Assembly (NCBI RefSeq): GCF_943371255.1
Contig: NZ_CALRUC010000043.1
Location: forward strand, 1-31,890
Direction of reading: 5' to 3'
Origin: Ferrovibrio terrae_B
GTDB taxonomy: Bacteria > Pseudomonadota > Alphaproteobacteria > Ferrovibrionales > Ferrovibrionaceae
DNA length: 31,890 nucleotides
A program made the position numbers and the translations under genes. Below are positions 1 through 6,835 of the stretch, piece by piece (the stretch's first letter is position 1; each line of letters starts with the position of its first letter). The notes beneath the pieces are model-generated. The model had not been told where the DNA came from. It saw nothing but the letters and a program-made list of their open reading frames with translations, and did no database searches.

Positions 1-5
1 TCGAA

Positions 6-92
6 TGGTGCGGTCGAAAAGACTCGAACTTTCACGGCCTTTCGGCCACAGCCACCTCAAGGCTGCGCGTCTACCAATTCCGCCACGACCGC
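6..92 (-). tRNA. tRNA-Leu (anticodon GAG)
   Basis: Read on the minus strand, a seven-base acceptor stem GCGGTCG pairs with CGACCGC and is followed by discriminator A and an encoded CCA (bases 8-6). The anticodon stem CAGCC/GGCTG encloses the loop TTGAGGT, which gives anticodon GAG. A long variable arm (TGGCCGAAAGGCCG) marks a class II tRNA, as expected for leucine, and the T arm carries the usual GTTCGAGTC. The 87-nt length is normal. It decodes CTC and CTT codons. FliN lies downstream on the other side and shares no obvious transcript with it. Confidence 0.95.
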
Positions 93-165
93 ATTTTCGG
101 GCGACGCGGGGGAATAGCAAATCCCGCCGGGGTATTCAAGGCCGCGCCAGAGGTTAATGGCAGCC

Positions 166-405
166 TTAGTCGTCCGACATGGTGTCGGTGATGGAAACCG
201 CAACCTTCTCGCCGGAAATGACGATTTCTCCCCGGGCGATCAGCTTGTTGTTGGCGAAAATCCAGGCATGGTCGTCCACGCTGGCATCCAGCTCGATGAC
301 AGCGCCGCGGCCGACCTTCAGCACCTGATGGATCGGCATGGTCGCCTTCCCCAGCACCACGGAGATTTCGACCGAGACATCGTTGACGGCGGTATTGATC
401 GCCAT
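166..405 (-). CDS. fliN: Flagellar motor switch protein FliN (SpoA domain), short form
   Basis: This 79-residue protein is almost entirely one SpoA/FliN C-terminal domain. Residues about 10-75 show the family pattern of a hydrophobic strand, the segment LGKATMPIHQVLKVGRGAVI, an acidic turn, then the strand pair around NNKLIARGEIVISGEKVAV. FliN normally forms part of the cytoplasmic C-ring with FliM and FliG, where it binds CheY-P and the export apparatus. E. coli FliN is about 137 residues, so the N-terminal extension is missing here, as in many alphaproteobacterial FliN proteins. The start is supported by a GGAAGGAAGG purine run a few bases upstream of the ATG. No other flagellar gene is in the window, so a FliN-like paralogue cannot be ruled out. 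Confidence 0.8.
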   Translation of the reverse strand: MAINTAVNDVSVEISVVLGKATMPIHQVLKVGRGAVIELDASVDDHAWIFANNKLIARGEIVISGEKVAVSITDTMSDD

Positions 406-486
406 GCCGCACCTTCCTTCCGGTCCCTGCAGGGCTTAAGTAACCCGGGCAAGGTTAGCACAGCGTTAAGCCGCCCGGTACGCCCC

Positions 487-1203
487 ATGGTCCTTCCCCC
501 GCCCAATCAGATCATCACCACCCCGGCCGGCCCGGTGGAGTGGATCATCAGCGACACGCCGGTGGCCTACCTGGATGCCCAGGCCGCCATGGAGGCCCGG
601 GTGGCCGCCATCCATGCCGGCACAGCGCCCGAGGCGATCTGGCTGCTGGAGCACCCGCCGCTCTATACCGCCGGCACCTCGGCCAGGGCCGCCGACCTGC
701 TGGACCCGCAGTTCCCGGTGCATGCCACCGGGCGCGGCGGACAATACACCTATCATGGCCCCGGCCAGCGCATCGCCTACCTGATGCTGGACCTGACCAA
801 ACGCGGCCGTGACGTGCGGGCCTTTGTCTGCCGCATGGAGGACTGGGTGATCGCCAGCCTGGCCCGCTTCAATGTGACCGGCGCGATCCGCGACGGCCGG
901 GTCGGCGTCTGGGTCGAGCGCCCCGACCAGGGCCCGGGCCGGGAAGACAAGATCGCCGCCATCGGTGTCCGCGTCCGGCACTGGATCACCTTCCACGGCC
1001 TGAGCCTGAATGTGGACCCCAACCTCGACCACTATGGCGGCATCGTCGCCTGCGGCATCCAGAAGACGGCGGCCGAGCCGTTCGGCGTCACCTCGCTGGC
1101 CGATCTGGGCCTGACGCCCAGCCTGCCCGAGGTGGACCTGGTGCTGCGCGACACGGTGGAAACCGCTCTGCTCGACCGGCTCGGCGCAAGCTGCCAAGTC
1201 TGA
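487..1203 (+). CDS. lipB: Octanoyl-[acyl-carrier-protein]:protein octanoyltransferase
   Basis: LipB moves the octanoyl group from octanoyl-ACP to lipoyl domains, the first step of endogenous lipoate synthesis in the cytoplasm. The 238-residue protein carries the family motifs LLEHPPLYTAGTSA, RGGQYTYHGPGQ and, near the C terminus, a lysine (K155) in DKIAAIGVRV and a cysteine (C189) in YGGIVACGI. The K-to-C spacing of 34 matches the catalytic Lys/Cys pair known for the family (K142/C176 in well-studied members). The frame stays open upstream to about 157, but that extension overlaps fliN and resembles nothing, so the ATG at 487, just ahead of the first conserved block, was chosen. It is divergent from fliN across about 80 bp. 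LipA is not in the window. Confidence 0.95.
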   Translation: MVLPPPNQIITTPAGPVEWIISDTPVAYLDAQAAMEARVAAIHAGTAPEAIWLLEHPPLYTAGTSARAADLLDPQFPVHATGRGGQYTYHGPGQRIAYLMLDLTKRGRDVRAFVCRMEDWVIASLARFNVTGAIRDGRVGVWVERPDQGPGREDKIAAIGVRVRHWITFHGLSLNVDPNLDHYGGIVACGIQKTAAEPFGVTSLADLGLTPSLPEVDLVLRDTVETALLDRLGASCQV

Positions 1204-1232
1204 TCAGATACCCTTCTTAACCTGCTGAATTC

Positions 1233-1487
1233 CTAGGTCTTGTTCTTGCGCTCATGGGCGCGGCGCTGCTGCCGGGTCATGCCCGCGGTCGAGACCACCT
1301 GCGGCTCGGCTGAGGCTTTGCGTGACTTCAGCAGCAGGACGTAAACCGCGGTAAAGATGACGATGGTGCCGAAGCCGACCCACTGGTTGCCGGTCGCCCA
1401 CCAGCCCACGCCGCCAAAGGCCAGCGCACCGACATAGCAGAGCGCCCACTCCTTCAGCGTCATTCGATATTTTTTCTTTGTAATCAT
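1233..1487 (-). CDS. Small hypothetical membrane protein
   Basis: This is an 84-residue protein I do not recognise. A short basic N terminus (ITKKKYR) is followed by two likely membrane helices at about residues 13-30 and 36-53, separated by GNQWVG. A charged, probably cytoplasmic tail ends in RQQRRAHERKNK. The layout suggests a small inner-membrane protein. The upstream sequence is strikingly AT-rich for this window (ATAATATTAAATCG on the plus strand), which may be its promoter. A second in-frame ATG at residue 9 (about 1463) is an alternative start. It is convergent with lipB and about 30 bp from it. Confidence rests on two helices and gene-like composition, not on family recognition. Confidence 0.55.
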   Translation of the reverse strand: MITKKKYRMTLKEWALCYVGALAFGGVGWWATGNQWVGFGTIVIFTAVYVLLLKSRKASAEPQVVSTAGMTRQQRRAHERKNKT

Positions 1488-1590
1488 AATATTAAATCGT
1501 CTTTCGATATTGATACATCATGACTGGCCGGCCGGGCCGGCTGAGGGGCATTCTGCGTCATTCCACTTCGCGACACCATCATCATCCATG

Positions 1591-1730
1591 TTCGCCAGGC
1601 TTCGCCAGTGTTCGCTGGGCTTCGCGGCGCTTCGCTGGGGTTCACTGGATGCTCGTTCGGGTTCGTTGAGGTTCGTTGGGGTTCGTTGGGGTTCGTTGGG
1701 GTTCGTTCAGGTCGGTTCGGGTTCGCGCCA
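1591..1730. repeat. Degenerate 10-bp tandem repeat array, about 14 units
   Basis: From 1591 the sequence runs in ten-base steps. The left half repeats variants of TTCGCTGGGC, and the right half repeats GTTCGTTGGG, with three exact copies at 1671-1700. A one-base phase shift occurs around 1641-1660. Because the unit is not a multiple of three, every reading frame gives a low-complexity ten-residue repeat, so open frames across it are unlikely to be genes. G runs at 1678-1681, 1688-1691 and 1698-1701 are each separated by TTCGTT. Confidence 0.9.
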
Positions 1731-1819
1731 GCCCGCGGGCCGGCCGCCTTTCCCGGATCGCAAATTCAGGAACATATAAGGTACAATTTCCGACGATCAA
1801 GGCCGGGATTACTCCCCCC

Positions 1820-1886
1820 GTCGCTCCCGCGAAAGCGGGAGCCCAGTCGGTCAGCTGGCTGGATTCCCGCTTTCGCGGGAATGACG
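1820..1886. repeat. Inverted pair of REP-like hairpins
   Basis: Two hairpins with perfect 8-bp arms lie head to head. GCTCCCGC/GCGGGAGC with loop GAAA occupies 1823-1842, and ATTCCCGC/GCGGGAAT with loop TTTC occupies 1863-1882. The second is followed by ATGACGA. Their flanks (CCAG and GTC) are mirrored, so the whole stretch forms a larger imperfect inverted repeat. This resembles the dispersed extragenic palindromes of many proteobacteria. A role as a bidirectional terminator or transcript stabiliser is possible but not shown. Confidence 0.75.
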
Positions 1887-1904
1887 ATGAAGGGCGAGAC
1901 ACCC

Positions 1905-2064
1905 TCACCCTCCCGGTCTGCGACCGGGGCCCTCCCTCTCCCGCAAGCGGGAGAGGGTAAAGGGAGAGTCGGTCGCGGCTCCCTCTCCCGCTTGCGGGAG
2001 AGGCGCACGGGCTGCGAAAGCTCCAGTGGAGCTTTCGCGGGCGCCCTGTGCGGGGTGAGGGTCT
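1905..2064. repeat. CCCTCTCCCGC hairpin repeats, partly disrupted
   Basis: Two copies of the same hairpin family lie here: 11-bp arms CCCTCTCCCGC/GCGGGAGAGGG with loop AA at 1934-1957, and 10-bp arms with loop TT at 1982-2003. A third copy lies at 15085-15108, and the 19 bases ending at its left arm are identical to those before the first copy here. In the 15.1-kb copy the hairpin is followed closely by GGGGTGAGGGTCTT. Here the same tail sits at 2054-2067, separated from the second hairpin by an inserted stretch that contains a perfect 12-bp-arm palindrome around 2017-2041 (GCGAAAGCTCCA and its complement). Confidence 0.7.
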
Positions 2065-2149
2065 TGCCAGCCCATCCTGTGACCGCCGGCATGGCCCGCC
2101 GCCCCGGCCCGGCTATGATGGCCCCCGTTTCCTTCAGCCCGGGGCCTTT

Positions 2150-2833
2150 ATGAACATCCTGATCTTCGGCGCCACCGGCATGGTCGGCCAGGGCGTGCTG
2201 CGCGAATGCCTGCTCGACCCCGGCGTCAGCCGGGTGGTCGCCATCGGCCGCAGCCCCACGAAAGACGCCACCCCGATGGGGCGGCTCCCCGAGGCGGCCA
2301 AGCTGACCGACCTGATCCATCCCGACCTGTTCGACTATGCCGGCATCGAGGACCGGCTGAGCGGCTTCGACGCCTGTTTCTTCTGCCTCGGCGTCAGCGC
2401 GGCGGGCATGAGCGAGGCGGCCTATACCCGGGTGACCCACGACCTGACGCTGGCCGCCGCGCGCACGCTGGCCCGGCTCAACCCGCAGATGGTGTTCACC
2501 TATATCACCGGGCGGGGCACCGACAGCACCGAGGCCGGCGCGCTCATGTGGGCGCGGGTGAAGGGCCGCACCGAGAATGCCCTGCTCGCCCTGCCCTTCA
2601 GGGCGGCCTACATGTTCCGCCCCGGCGCCATCGAGCCGCTGCATGGCATCAAACCGAAAAGCCGGGTCTACCGGCTGGCCTATCTGCTGCTGATGCCGGT
2701 GCTGCCGCTGGTGCGGCTGCTGTGGCCGCAATCGCTGACCACCACCGAGCAGGTCGGCAAGGCGATGATCGCCTGCGCGCGGACCGGCGCACCCAAACCT
2801 GTTTTAGAAGTGGCGGATATCAACGCGCTGTAG
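2150..2833 (+). CDS. NAD(P)-binding, atypical SDR-family protein
   Basis: This 227-residue protein begins with a Rossmann dinucleotide-binding motif (IFGATGMVGQGVL, residues about 5-17). A short acidic stretch follows and then FFCLGVSAAGM, typical of NAD(P)H-binding or epimerase-like atypical short-chain dehydrogenases. A YITGRGTDS segment sits where the catalytic region is expected, but a clear YxxxK pair is not obvious, so its chemistry is unknown. It is probably cytoplasmic and soluble. The ATG at 2150 was chosen because the Rossmann strand starts four residues later. The last 22 bases of the gene, including the stop, recur exactly at 4552-4573, so the gene end is part of a duplicated junction. 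Confidence 0.8.
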   Translation: MNILIFGATGMVGQGVLRECLLDPGVSRVVAIGRSPTKDATPMGRLPEAAKLTDLIHPDLFDYAGIEDRLSGFDACFFCLGVSAAGMSEAAYTRVTHDLTLAAARTLARLNPQMVFTYITGRGTDSTEAGALMWARVKGRTENALLALPFRAAYMFRPGAIEPLHGIKPKSRVYRLAYLLLMPVLPLVRLLWPQSLTTTEQVGKAMIACARTGAPKPVLEVADINAL

Positions 2834-2854
2834 CGACAGCGTCGGCTTCTGCGA
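2812..2854. repeat. Left copy of a duplicated junction (att-like)
   Basis: Bases 2812-2833 are identical to 4552-4573 (22 of 22, starting GGCGGATATC and ending in a TAG stop). Bases 2836-2854 match 5045-5063 at 18 of 19 positions (ACAGCGTCGGC, one variable base, then TCTGCGA). The first part is the 3' end of the SDR-like gene and the second copies the 3' end of the acylphosphatase gene. The unit therefore looks like the original junction of two convergent genes, now present on both sides of an inserted block. Confidence 0.7.
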
Positions 2855-2975
2855 ACGGGTTCCGCAGACACGTACGGATGAGCGGATCGGCACCGAAATC
2901 GATTGGCCCGGCACCGCCGGTTTTCCCGAAAGCCTTTATGCGTGGGTGATCGTCATCGCATGAAAGGCCCGCACC

Positions 2976-3611
2976 GTGCTCACCGTACATCATCTTGGAC
3001 TGTCGCAATCCGACCGCATCGTGTGGCTTTGCGAGGAACTCGGAATTCCCTACACCCTCAAGCGCTATGAACGCGATCCGCAGACCCGGATGGCGCCGGC
3101 CGCCTATCAGGCGCTGACACCGTTCGGCACCGCGCCGGTGATCGGTGACGGCGACCTCATGCTGGGGGAGTCGGCCGCGATCATCGAGTATGTCGCGGAG
3201 ACCTATGGACATGGCCGCCTGCTGATCCGGCACGGCGCGCCCGGTTACGCCGATTTCCTCTACTGGTTCCATTTCGCCAACGGGTCGTTCATGCCGGCCG
3301 CCCTGATCGACTCGATCTGCAATCGCCTGCCCGGTGGCGCCGGGGCGATGACGGCGCTCCGTGCCCGGCTCGACCGCGCTTACGATCAGATCGAGGCACG
3401 GCTCGGCGAGGTGCCGTTTCTGGCGGGAGAGACATTCAGCGCGGCCGACATCATGACGCTTTTCCCGCTGACCACGATGCGAGTTTTCTCGCCGCGCGAC
3501 ATCAGCCCCTATCCGCAGATTCGCGCCTATCTGCAGCGCATCGCAGCGCGGCCCGCATTCCAGCGCGCCATGCAGAAGGCCGATCCGGGATTCAGTCTTC
3601 CGCTGAGCTGA
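2976..3611 (+). CDS. Glutathione S-transferase family protein
   Basis: This is a 211-residue cytosolic GST. Residues 1-80 form the thioredoxin-like N domain. It has an early serine-containing motif (LSQSDRIVWLCEELG) and the family signature APVIGDGDLMLGESAAIIEY, in which the cis-proline and the Glu-Ser pair bind glutathione. The all-helical C domain follows, with the conserved N-capping region FLAGETFSAADIM near residues 148-160. It conjugates or reduces electrophilic substrates with glutathione; the substrate is unknown. The start codon is GTG and the ribosome-binding site is weak. It lies in the block bounded by the duplicated junction, 86 bp ahead of the AraC regulator and on the same strand. 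Confidence 0.9.
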   Translation: MLTVHHLGLSQSDRIVWLCEELGIPYTLKRYERDPQTRMAPAAYQALTPFGTAPVIGDGDLMLGESAAIIEYVAETYGHGRLLIRHGAPGYADFLYWFHFANGSFMPAALIDSICNRLPGGAGAMTALRARLDRAYDQIEARLGEVPFLAGETFSAADIMTLFPLTTMRVFSPRDISPYPQIRAYLQRIAARPAFQRAMQKADPGFSLPLS

Positions 3612-3697
3612 AGCCGGCGCCGGGGCGCAGGCTTGAGCTATGCCCCGGGACCGGACATGCTGATGGCCCCCAGTCATGAACGGTCCGCCGTGATTCC

Positions 3698-4573
3698 ATG
3701 AACGCCAAGCTGGACGACCAAGGCATTCTGGTGCGCCCCGGGGTGGGCATCACCGCCCGCGTCGCCCAGCGCAGCGACCTGCGGTTCAGCCGGATCGTGA
3801 TTGATCGACCGGCGCTGATCGTGCTGCGTCACGGCACGAAAACCCTGCAATCTGCCAGGGGGCAATGGTCAATCCGGGGTGGCGAGGCCATCGCGATTGC
3901 CGGCGGACAGACTCTCGATGTGACCAATCGCCTGTCTGACAGGGGCCTCTACGAGGCGCGCTGGCTCATCTGGGACCCGCCGGTCATGGAACGCTTCGAG
4001 CGGGATGCAAGCGGCGGCCGCCCTCTGGCCGGAGCGGCCGTTCTGAAGAGGCTCGATGCCCATTTCACCGCGGCCTTCGATCGGGCCATCGAAGCGATCC
4101 GGGATGCGCGATCGATTCCGGGCAATGTCGCGGAACACAGGGTTGCCGAGATGCTGGTCTGGCTCTCGCTCCACCGCATTCGTTTTGCGGCGGCGGATAC
4201 CCCCACCCTGGCGATGCAGCTGCGCCGGCTGTTGGAGACCGGCCTGAGCGAGCCGTGGACAACAGCGCTGGCGGCGAAACATCTCGGACTGAGCGAGGCG
4301 ACACTGCGGCGACGCCTGGCCGCGGAAGGCACCAGCTTCGGTGACCTGCTGACCGATATGCGCATGTCCTATGCCATGCTGCTGCTACAGTCGACCGAGC
4401 ATGCGGTCAACCGCATCGCGCTGGAGGTCGGCTATGAATCGGCCTCGCGCTTTGCCATCCGGTTTCGCGAACGGTTCGGCTTTGCGCCCACGGCCATCCG
4501 CGGCCATGCCCGCCATCGCCCCGCCGATGATGAAATGAGGGTGCGGAACGGGGCGGATATCAACGCGCTGTAG
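3698..4573 (+). CDS. AraC-family transcriptional regulator
   Basis: In this 291-residue protein the C-terminal third (about 185-270) is a clear AraC double helix-turn-helix. The first helix pair is around AAKHLGLSEATLRRRLAAEG. The second is the signature around NRIALEVGYESASRFAIRFR, followed by FGFAPTAIR. The N-terminal part is probably a cupin-like ligand-sensing or dimerisation domain. It may control the preceding GST gene, but that is inference from adjacency. Homologues usually end shortly after the second HTH. Here the frame runs on and its last residues (ADINAL) and stop are encoded by the 22-bp repeat copied from the upstream SDR-like gene, so the natural C terminus may have been replaced at the junction. 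Confidence 0.85.
   Translation: MNAKLDDQGILVRPGVGITARVAQRSDLRFSRIVIDRPALIVLRHGTKTLQSARGQWSIRGGEAIAIAGGQTLDVTNRLSDRGLYEARWLIWDPPVMERFERDASGGRPLAGAAVLKRLDAHFTAAFDRAIEAIRDARSIPGNVAEHRVAEMLVWLSLHRIRFAAADTPTLAMQLRRLLETGLSEPWTTALAAKHLGLSEATLRRRLAAEGTSFGDLLTDMRMSYAMLLLQSTEHAVNRIALEVGYESASRFAIRFRERFGFAPTAIRGHARHRPADDEMRVRNGADINAL
4552..4573. repeat. Right copy of the 22-bp direct repeat
   Basis: This is an exact copy of 2812-2833 in the same orientation, offset by 1740 bp. It supplies the last codons and stop of the AraC gene and, on the other strand, the stop codon of the AT-rich membrane-protein gene. An exact 22-bp match between two gene ends coding unrelated proteins is not expected by chance in a window this size. 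Confidence 0.85.
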
Positions 4574-5030
4574 GCTCAAGAGTAATAGTGTTTTGCACTA
4601 TTTTATTGAGCCAGCGCCGCACGGCAAGTAGTCGTAAAAAGGCAAAGACAGAAGTGGCAATAATTACGAGCCCGACAATGGTGAGAAAAAGAAAGGGCTC
4701 ATTACGACTGACGAGAGCAAGTACAAAAATACCAAGCAGGAAAAGTGCCATTCTCTCGCCGATCTTCATTCCCAACTTACAATCCACAATCAGGACATGG
4801 CCCTGGGCGGTGATAGAGAATTTCCCGTCATCGAACAATGCAAGCTCATCATAAGAAAATGGCAGCGCAGCCACTCTCCGGCGGAATAAGAATTCCGATG
4901 GATAGCGTTGCACATGACCCCGCTTTTCGTTTTCAAAATCAGCCGATATCCGCGCAATAATGGAGGGAATATATTTAGACGCGTTTTCAGGCGCACGAAC
5001 TGTAAAACGGATTGGCAGTTCGATACGCAA
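4560..5030 (-). CDS. Hypothetical membrane protein, AT-richer than its surroundings
   Basis: This 156-residue protein has a soluble N-terminal half of about 85 residues (beginning RIELPIRFTVRAPENASKYI). Two hydrophobic helices follow at about residues 92-110 and 112-132 (RMALFLLGIFVLALVS and FLFLTIVGLVIIATSVFAFL), then a short basic tail. I do not recognise the family. Codon use is clearly AT-richer than the neighbours, suggesting recent acquisition. The only upstream start is TTG, directly preceded by an in-frame stop, with an AGGGT about nine bases before it. The gene could therefore be intact with a TTG start or truncated at its 5' end by the junction next to the acylphosphatase gene. Its stop lies inside the 22-bp repeat. 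Confidence 0.5.
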   Translation of the reverse strand: MRIELPIRFTVRAPENASKYIPSIIARISADFENEKRGHVQRYPSEFLFRRRVAALPFSYDELALFDDGKFSITAQGHVLIVDCKLGMKIGERMALFLLGIFVLALVSRNEPFLFLTIVGLVIIATSVFAFLRLLAVRRWLNKIVQNTITLEPTAR

Positions 5031-5042
5031 CGGTCAGATACC

Positions 5043-5342
5043 CTACAGCGTCGGCGTCTGCGAGAATTTGGTCGCGCCGGCGGCCAGCTCGGCCTCTTCC
5101 GGCGTCACCGGGCCGGGCTCCACTGTCTCCACCGTGGCGGCTTCGGGGCCGCCATGCAGATCCTGCTCCAGGCTGTCGAGATCGGATGTCTCGCCAAAGG
5201 CCAGCACTTCCACGCGGCCGTCGCGCCGGTTGCGCACCCAGCCGACCAGGCCCAGCGCCTTGGCCCGCGTCGTGGTCCAGTAGCGGTAGCCCACGCCCTG
5301 CACCCGGCCGGAAACGAAGTATCTGCGCGCCATCTTTGCCAT
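5043..5342 (-). CDS. acyP: Acylphosphatase
   Basis: A 99-residue acylphosphatase that hydrolyses acyl phosphates in the cytoplasm. The signature VSGRVQGVGYR carries the phosphate-binding loop and catalytic arginine (R20), and GWVRNRRDG carries the catalytic asparagine (N38). The spacing of 18 between them matches the family. The fold fills the usual ~90 residues and ends in a short unconserved tail. Two ATG starts are possible, at 5342 (MAKMARR) and 5333 (MARRY), and the sequence does not decide between them. Its 3' end (5045-5063) is duplicated next to the SDR-like gene at 2836-2854, which suggests the two genes were once adjacent and convergent. Confidence 0.93.
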   Translation of the reverse strand: MAKMARRYFVSGRVQGVGYRYWTTTRAKALGLVGWVRNRRDGRVEVLAFGETSDLDSLEQDLHGGPEAATVETVEPGPVTPEEAELAAGATKFSQTPTL

Positions 5343-5441
5343 GGCCCAAGTCTAGCCCGGGCGGGCCCGGGCGGGCCAGCGCGTCGAAGGTCTTAAACCC
5401 GCCGGTCTGGCCGGGTCAGGCCCCGGTTTTGGCCTCTCGGG

Positions 5442-5645
5442 TCAGGCCTCGGGCTTGAGCGGGCAGGTGTTGATGCCCAGCAGCGTATAGGCCGGGCAGA
5501 AGCGGAACAGGCCGGTGGCCAGCGGCACCAGGCCGATCAGGCCGAACCAGCGTTCCTCGCCGGGATAGACGACGGCAAAAGTCAGCAGGATGGCGCCTGC
5601 GGCGATGCGGAGAACGCGGTCGAAACCGCCGACATTGCTGGACAT
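5442..5645 (-). CDS. DUF2892 (YgaP-like transmembrane) protein
   Basis: A 67-residue inner-membrane protein. The N terminus NVGGFDRVLRIAAGAILL is the standard DUF2892 opening. It is followed by a second helix around WFGLIGLVPLATGLFRFCP and the family ending CPAYTLLGINTC. This matches the membrane part of YgaP, which in E. coli is fused to a rhodanese domain; no rhodanese is present here. It lies 27 bp downstream of a YeeE/YedE gene on the same strand and is probably co-transcribed with that pair, consistent with a role in reduced-sulfur handling. The two cysteines of the C-terminal motif are kept. Confidence 0.88.
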   Translation of the reverse strand: MSSNVGGFDRVLRIAAGAILLTFAVVYPGEERWFGLIGLVPLATGLFRFCPAYTLLGINTCPLKPEA

Positions 5646-5672
5646 GGTGTTTGCTCCGTTGGGTTGGCGGGA

Positions 5673-6293
5673 TCAGTGCTGCGAAACGATGTGGCGCCGG
5701 CCGCTGCCGCCGGTGGCGGCACTGCCGGTATCGCCATCGACATGGCGGCCCAGCTCGGTCTGCCAGGGGCGCCAGCGTTCCAGCAGCACCAGCAGCATGA
5801 TGATGAGCGCGGCAAACATCACCGCCACCTGCCAGAACGGCAGGCCGACCAGGTGATCCAGCGTCAGCTTGCCCGGGCCGCCATCGATCCACGGCCGCAG
5901 CACGGGTTCGAGATAGCCGAAGGTCAGCGCGCCGCACAGGCCGCCCAGCAGCGTGGCCCAGGCATCGCGATAGCCGGCGCCGATCTGCGCCAGCACGGTG
6001 CCGGGGCAGCCGCCGGCCAGGGTGATGCCGACGCCGAGGATCAGGCCGCCGGCGATATCGGCGGTGTAGAGCGTGGCCTTGGGCGCCAGCTTGATGAACC
6101 CGAAGCCGTTCAGCGCGGCGAGCACCACCAGGCCGGTGGCCACGGCGCTGAGGAAGACCTTGAGCATGATGAAGTTGCGCAGCTGCATCTGGCCGACGAT
6201 CACGCCGGGTTCGAAGACGCGCGATTTCTCCAGCGCCAGGCCAAAGACCAGGCCCATGGCGAGGCCGACGAAGATGGCGGACAGAACGCTCAT
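5673..6293 (-). CDS. YeeE/YedE-family sulfur-compound transporter, half 2
   Basis: A 206-residue membrane protein with about five helices, beginning LSAIFVGLAMGLVFGLALEK. It carries the YeeE/YedE signature GGCPGTVLAQIG around a conserved cysteine. Full-length YeeE/YedE proteins take up thiosulfate or similar reduced-sulfur compounds through cysteine-lined pores. In many alphaproteobacteria the protein is split into two genes, as here. Starts further upstream give an unrelated arginine-rich stretch, so the ATG at 6293, preceded by GAGGAGAG, was chosen. It lies 16 bp after the other half on the same strand. The likely cargo is thiosulfate or a sulfane-sulfur carrier, but the substrate cannot be read from sequence. 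Confidence 0.87.
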   Translation of the reverse strand: MSVLSAIFVGLAMGLVFGLALEKSRVFEPGVIVGQMQLRNFIMLKVFLSAVATGLVVLAALNGFGFIKLAPKATLYTADIAGGLILGVGITLAGGCPGTVLAQIGAGYRDAWATLLGGLCGALTFGYLEPVLRPWIDGGPGKLTLDHLVGLPFWQVAVMFAALIIMLLVLLERWRPWQTELGRHVDGDTGSAATGGSGRRHIVSQH

Positions 6294-6309
6294 GACGCTC
6301 TCCTCTTCT

Positions 6310-6825
6310 CTACACGCGCCGCAGCAGCAGCGCGGTGGCGATGCCGCCGGCAAACATGGCGGCGACGGCGATGAAGGACCCGATGGCGAGCTGGGCGATG
6401 CCCGACAGGCCATGGCCGCTGGTGCAGCCATCGGCGATGCGGGCGCCGAACAGCATGATGAAGCCGGCGACGAAGGCCAGCGGCGCGCGCTGCGCCATGC
6501 TGGTGATGCCCAGCCCGCGTGACCAGACCGTGGACATCGGCGGACGGCTTGCGCCCGAGAGCCGCGACGACAGCAGGGCGCCGAGCGCCACGCCGATCAC
6601 CAGCGCGACCTGCCACCAGTTCTTGGCGCCGGCGAGATGTTTGGCGATGTAGTCGATCTTGGCGGCGCCGGGATCGACCAGCGCGGCGAGATTGCCGGCG
6701 ACGGTGACATAGGAGGAGGACGCGCCGAGCGCGGTGTTGATCAGCAGGAAGGCCGGAATCTGCAGCAGGCCGATCAGGATGCCGGCCGCATAGGGCGACC
6801 AGGCCTTGTCACGCAGCGAGAGCAT
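6310..6825 (-). CDS. YeeE/YedE-family sulfur-compound transporter, half 1
   Basis: A 171-residue membrane protein and partner of the gene just downstream. The N-terminal helix is around YAAGILIGLLQIPAFLLI. The periplasmic or loop region contains ALGASSSYVT, and the C-terminal half has the family motif GCTSGHGLSGIAQL with its conserved cysteine, then a terminal helix. It is the first gene of a three-gene minus-strand unit (this gene, the second half, DUF2892). It reads away from the divergent arsR-type gene; the 153-bp gap between the two starts contains a tandem 16-bp repeat directly upstream of this gene. Such pairs are often controlled by ArsR-type sulfide sensors (SqrR/BigR) in related bacteria; control by the neighbouring ArsR is an inference. 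Confidence 0.87.
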   Translation of the reverse strand: MLSLRDKAWSPYAAGILIGLLQIPAFLLINTALGASSSYVTVAGNLAALVDPGAAKIDYIAKHLAGAKNWWQVALVIGVALGALLSSRLSGASRPPMSTVWSRGLGITSMAQRAPLAFVAGFIMLFGARIADGCTSGHGLSGIAQLAIGSFIAVAAMFAGGIATALLLRRV

Positions 6826-6835
6826 GGGACACCTC

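Noticed and set aside
157..486. An extended N terminus for LipB
   Set aside because: It overlaps fliN and shows no similarity to LipB; the family begins after the ATG at 487.
1194..1215. Shared TCAGATACCCT near the lipB end and at 5035-5045, considered as a further copy of the insertion site
   Set aside because: An 11-base match is expected by chance many times in a window of this size and the flanks do not agree.
1510..2153. Several overlapping open frames through the repeat region
   Set aside because: They are made of 10-bp repeats and hairpins, exist in several frames at once and have no ribosome-binding site or family likeness.
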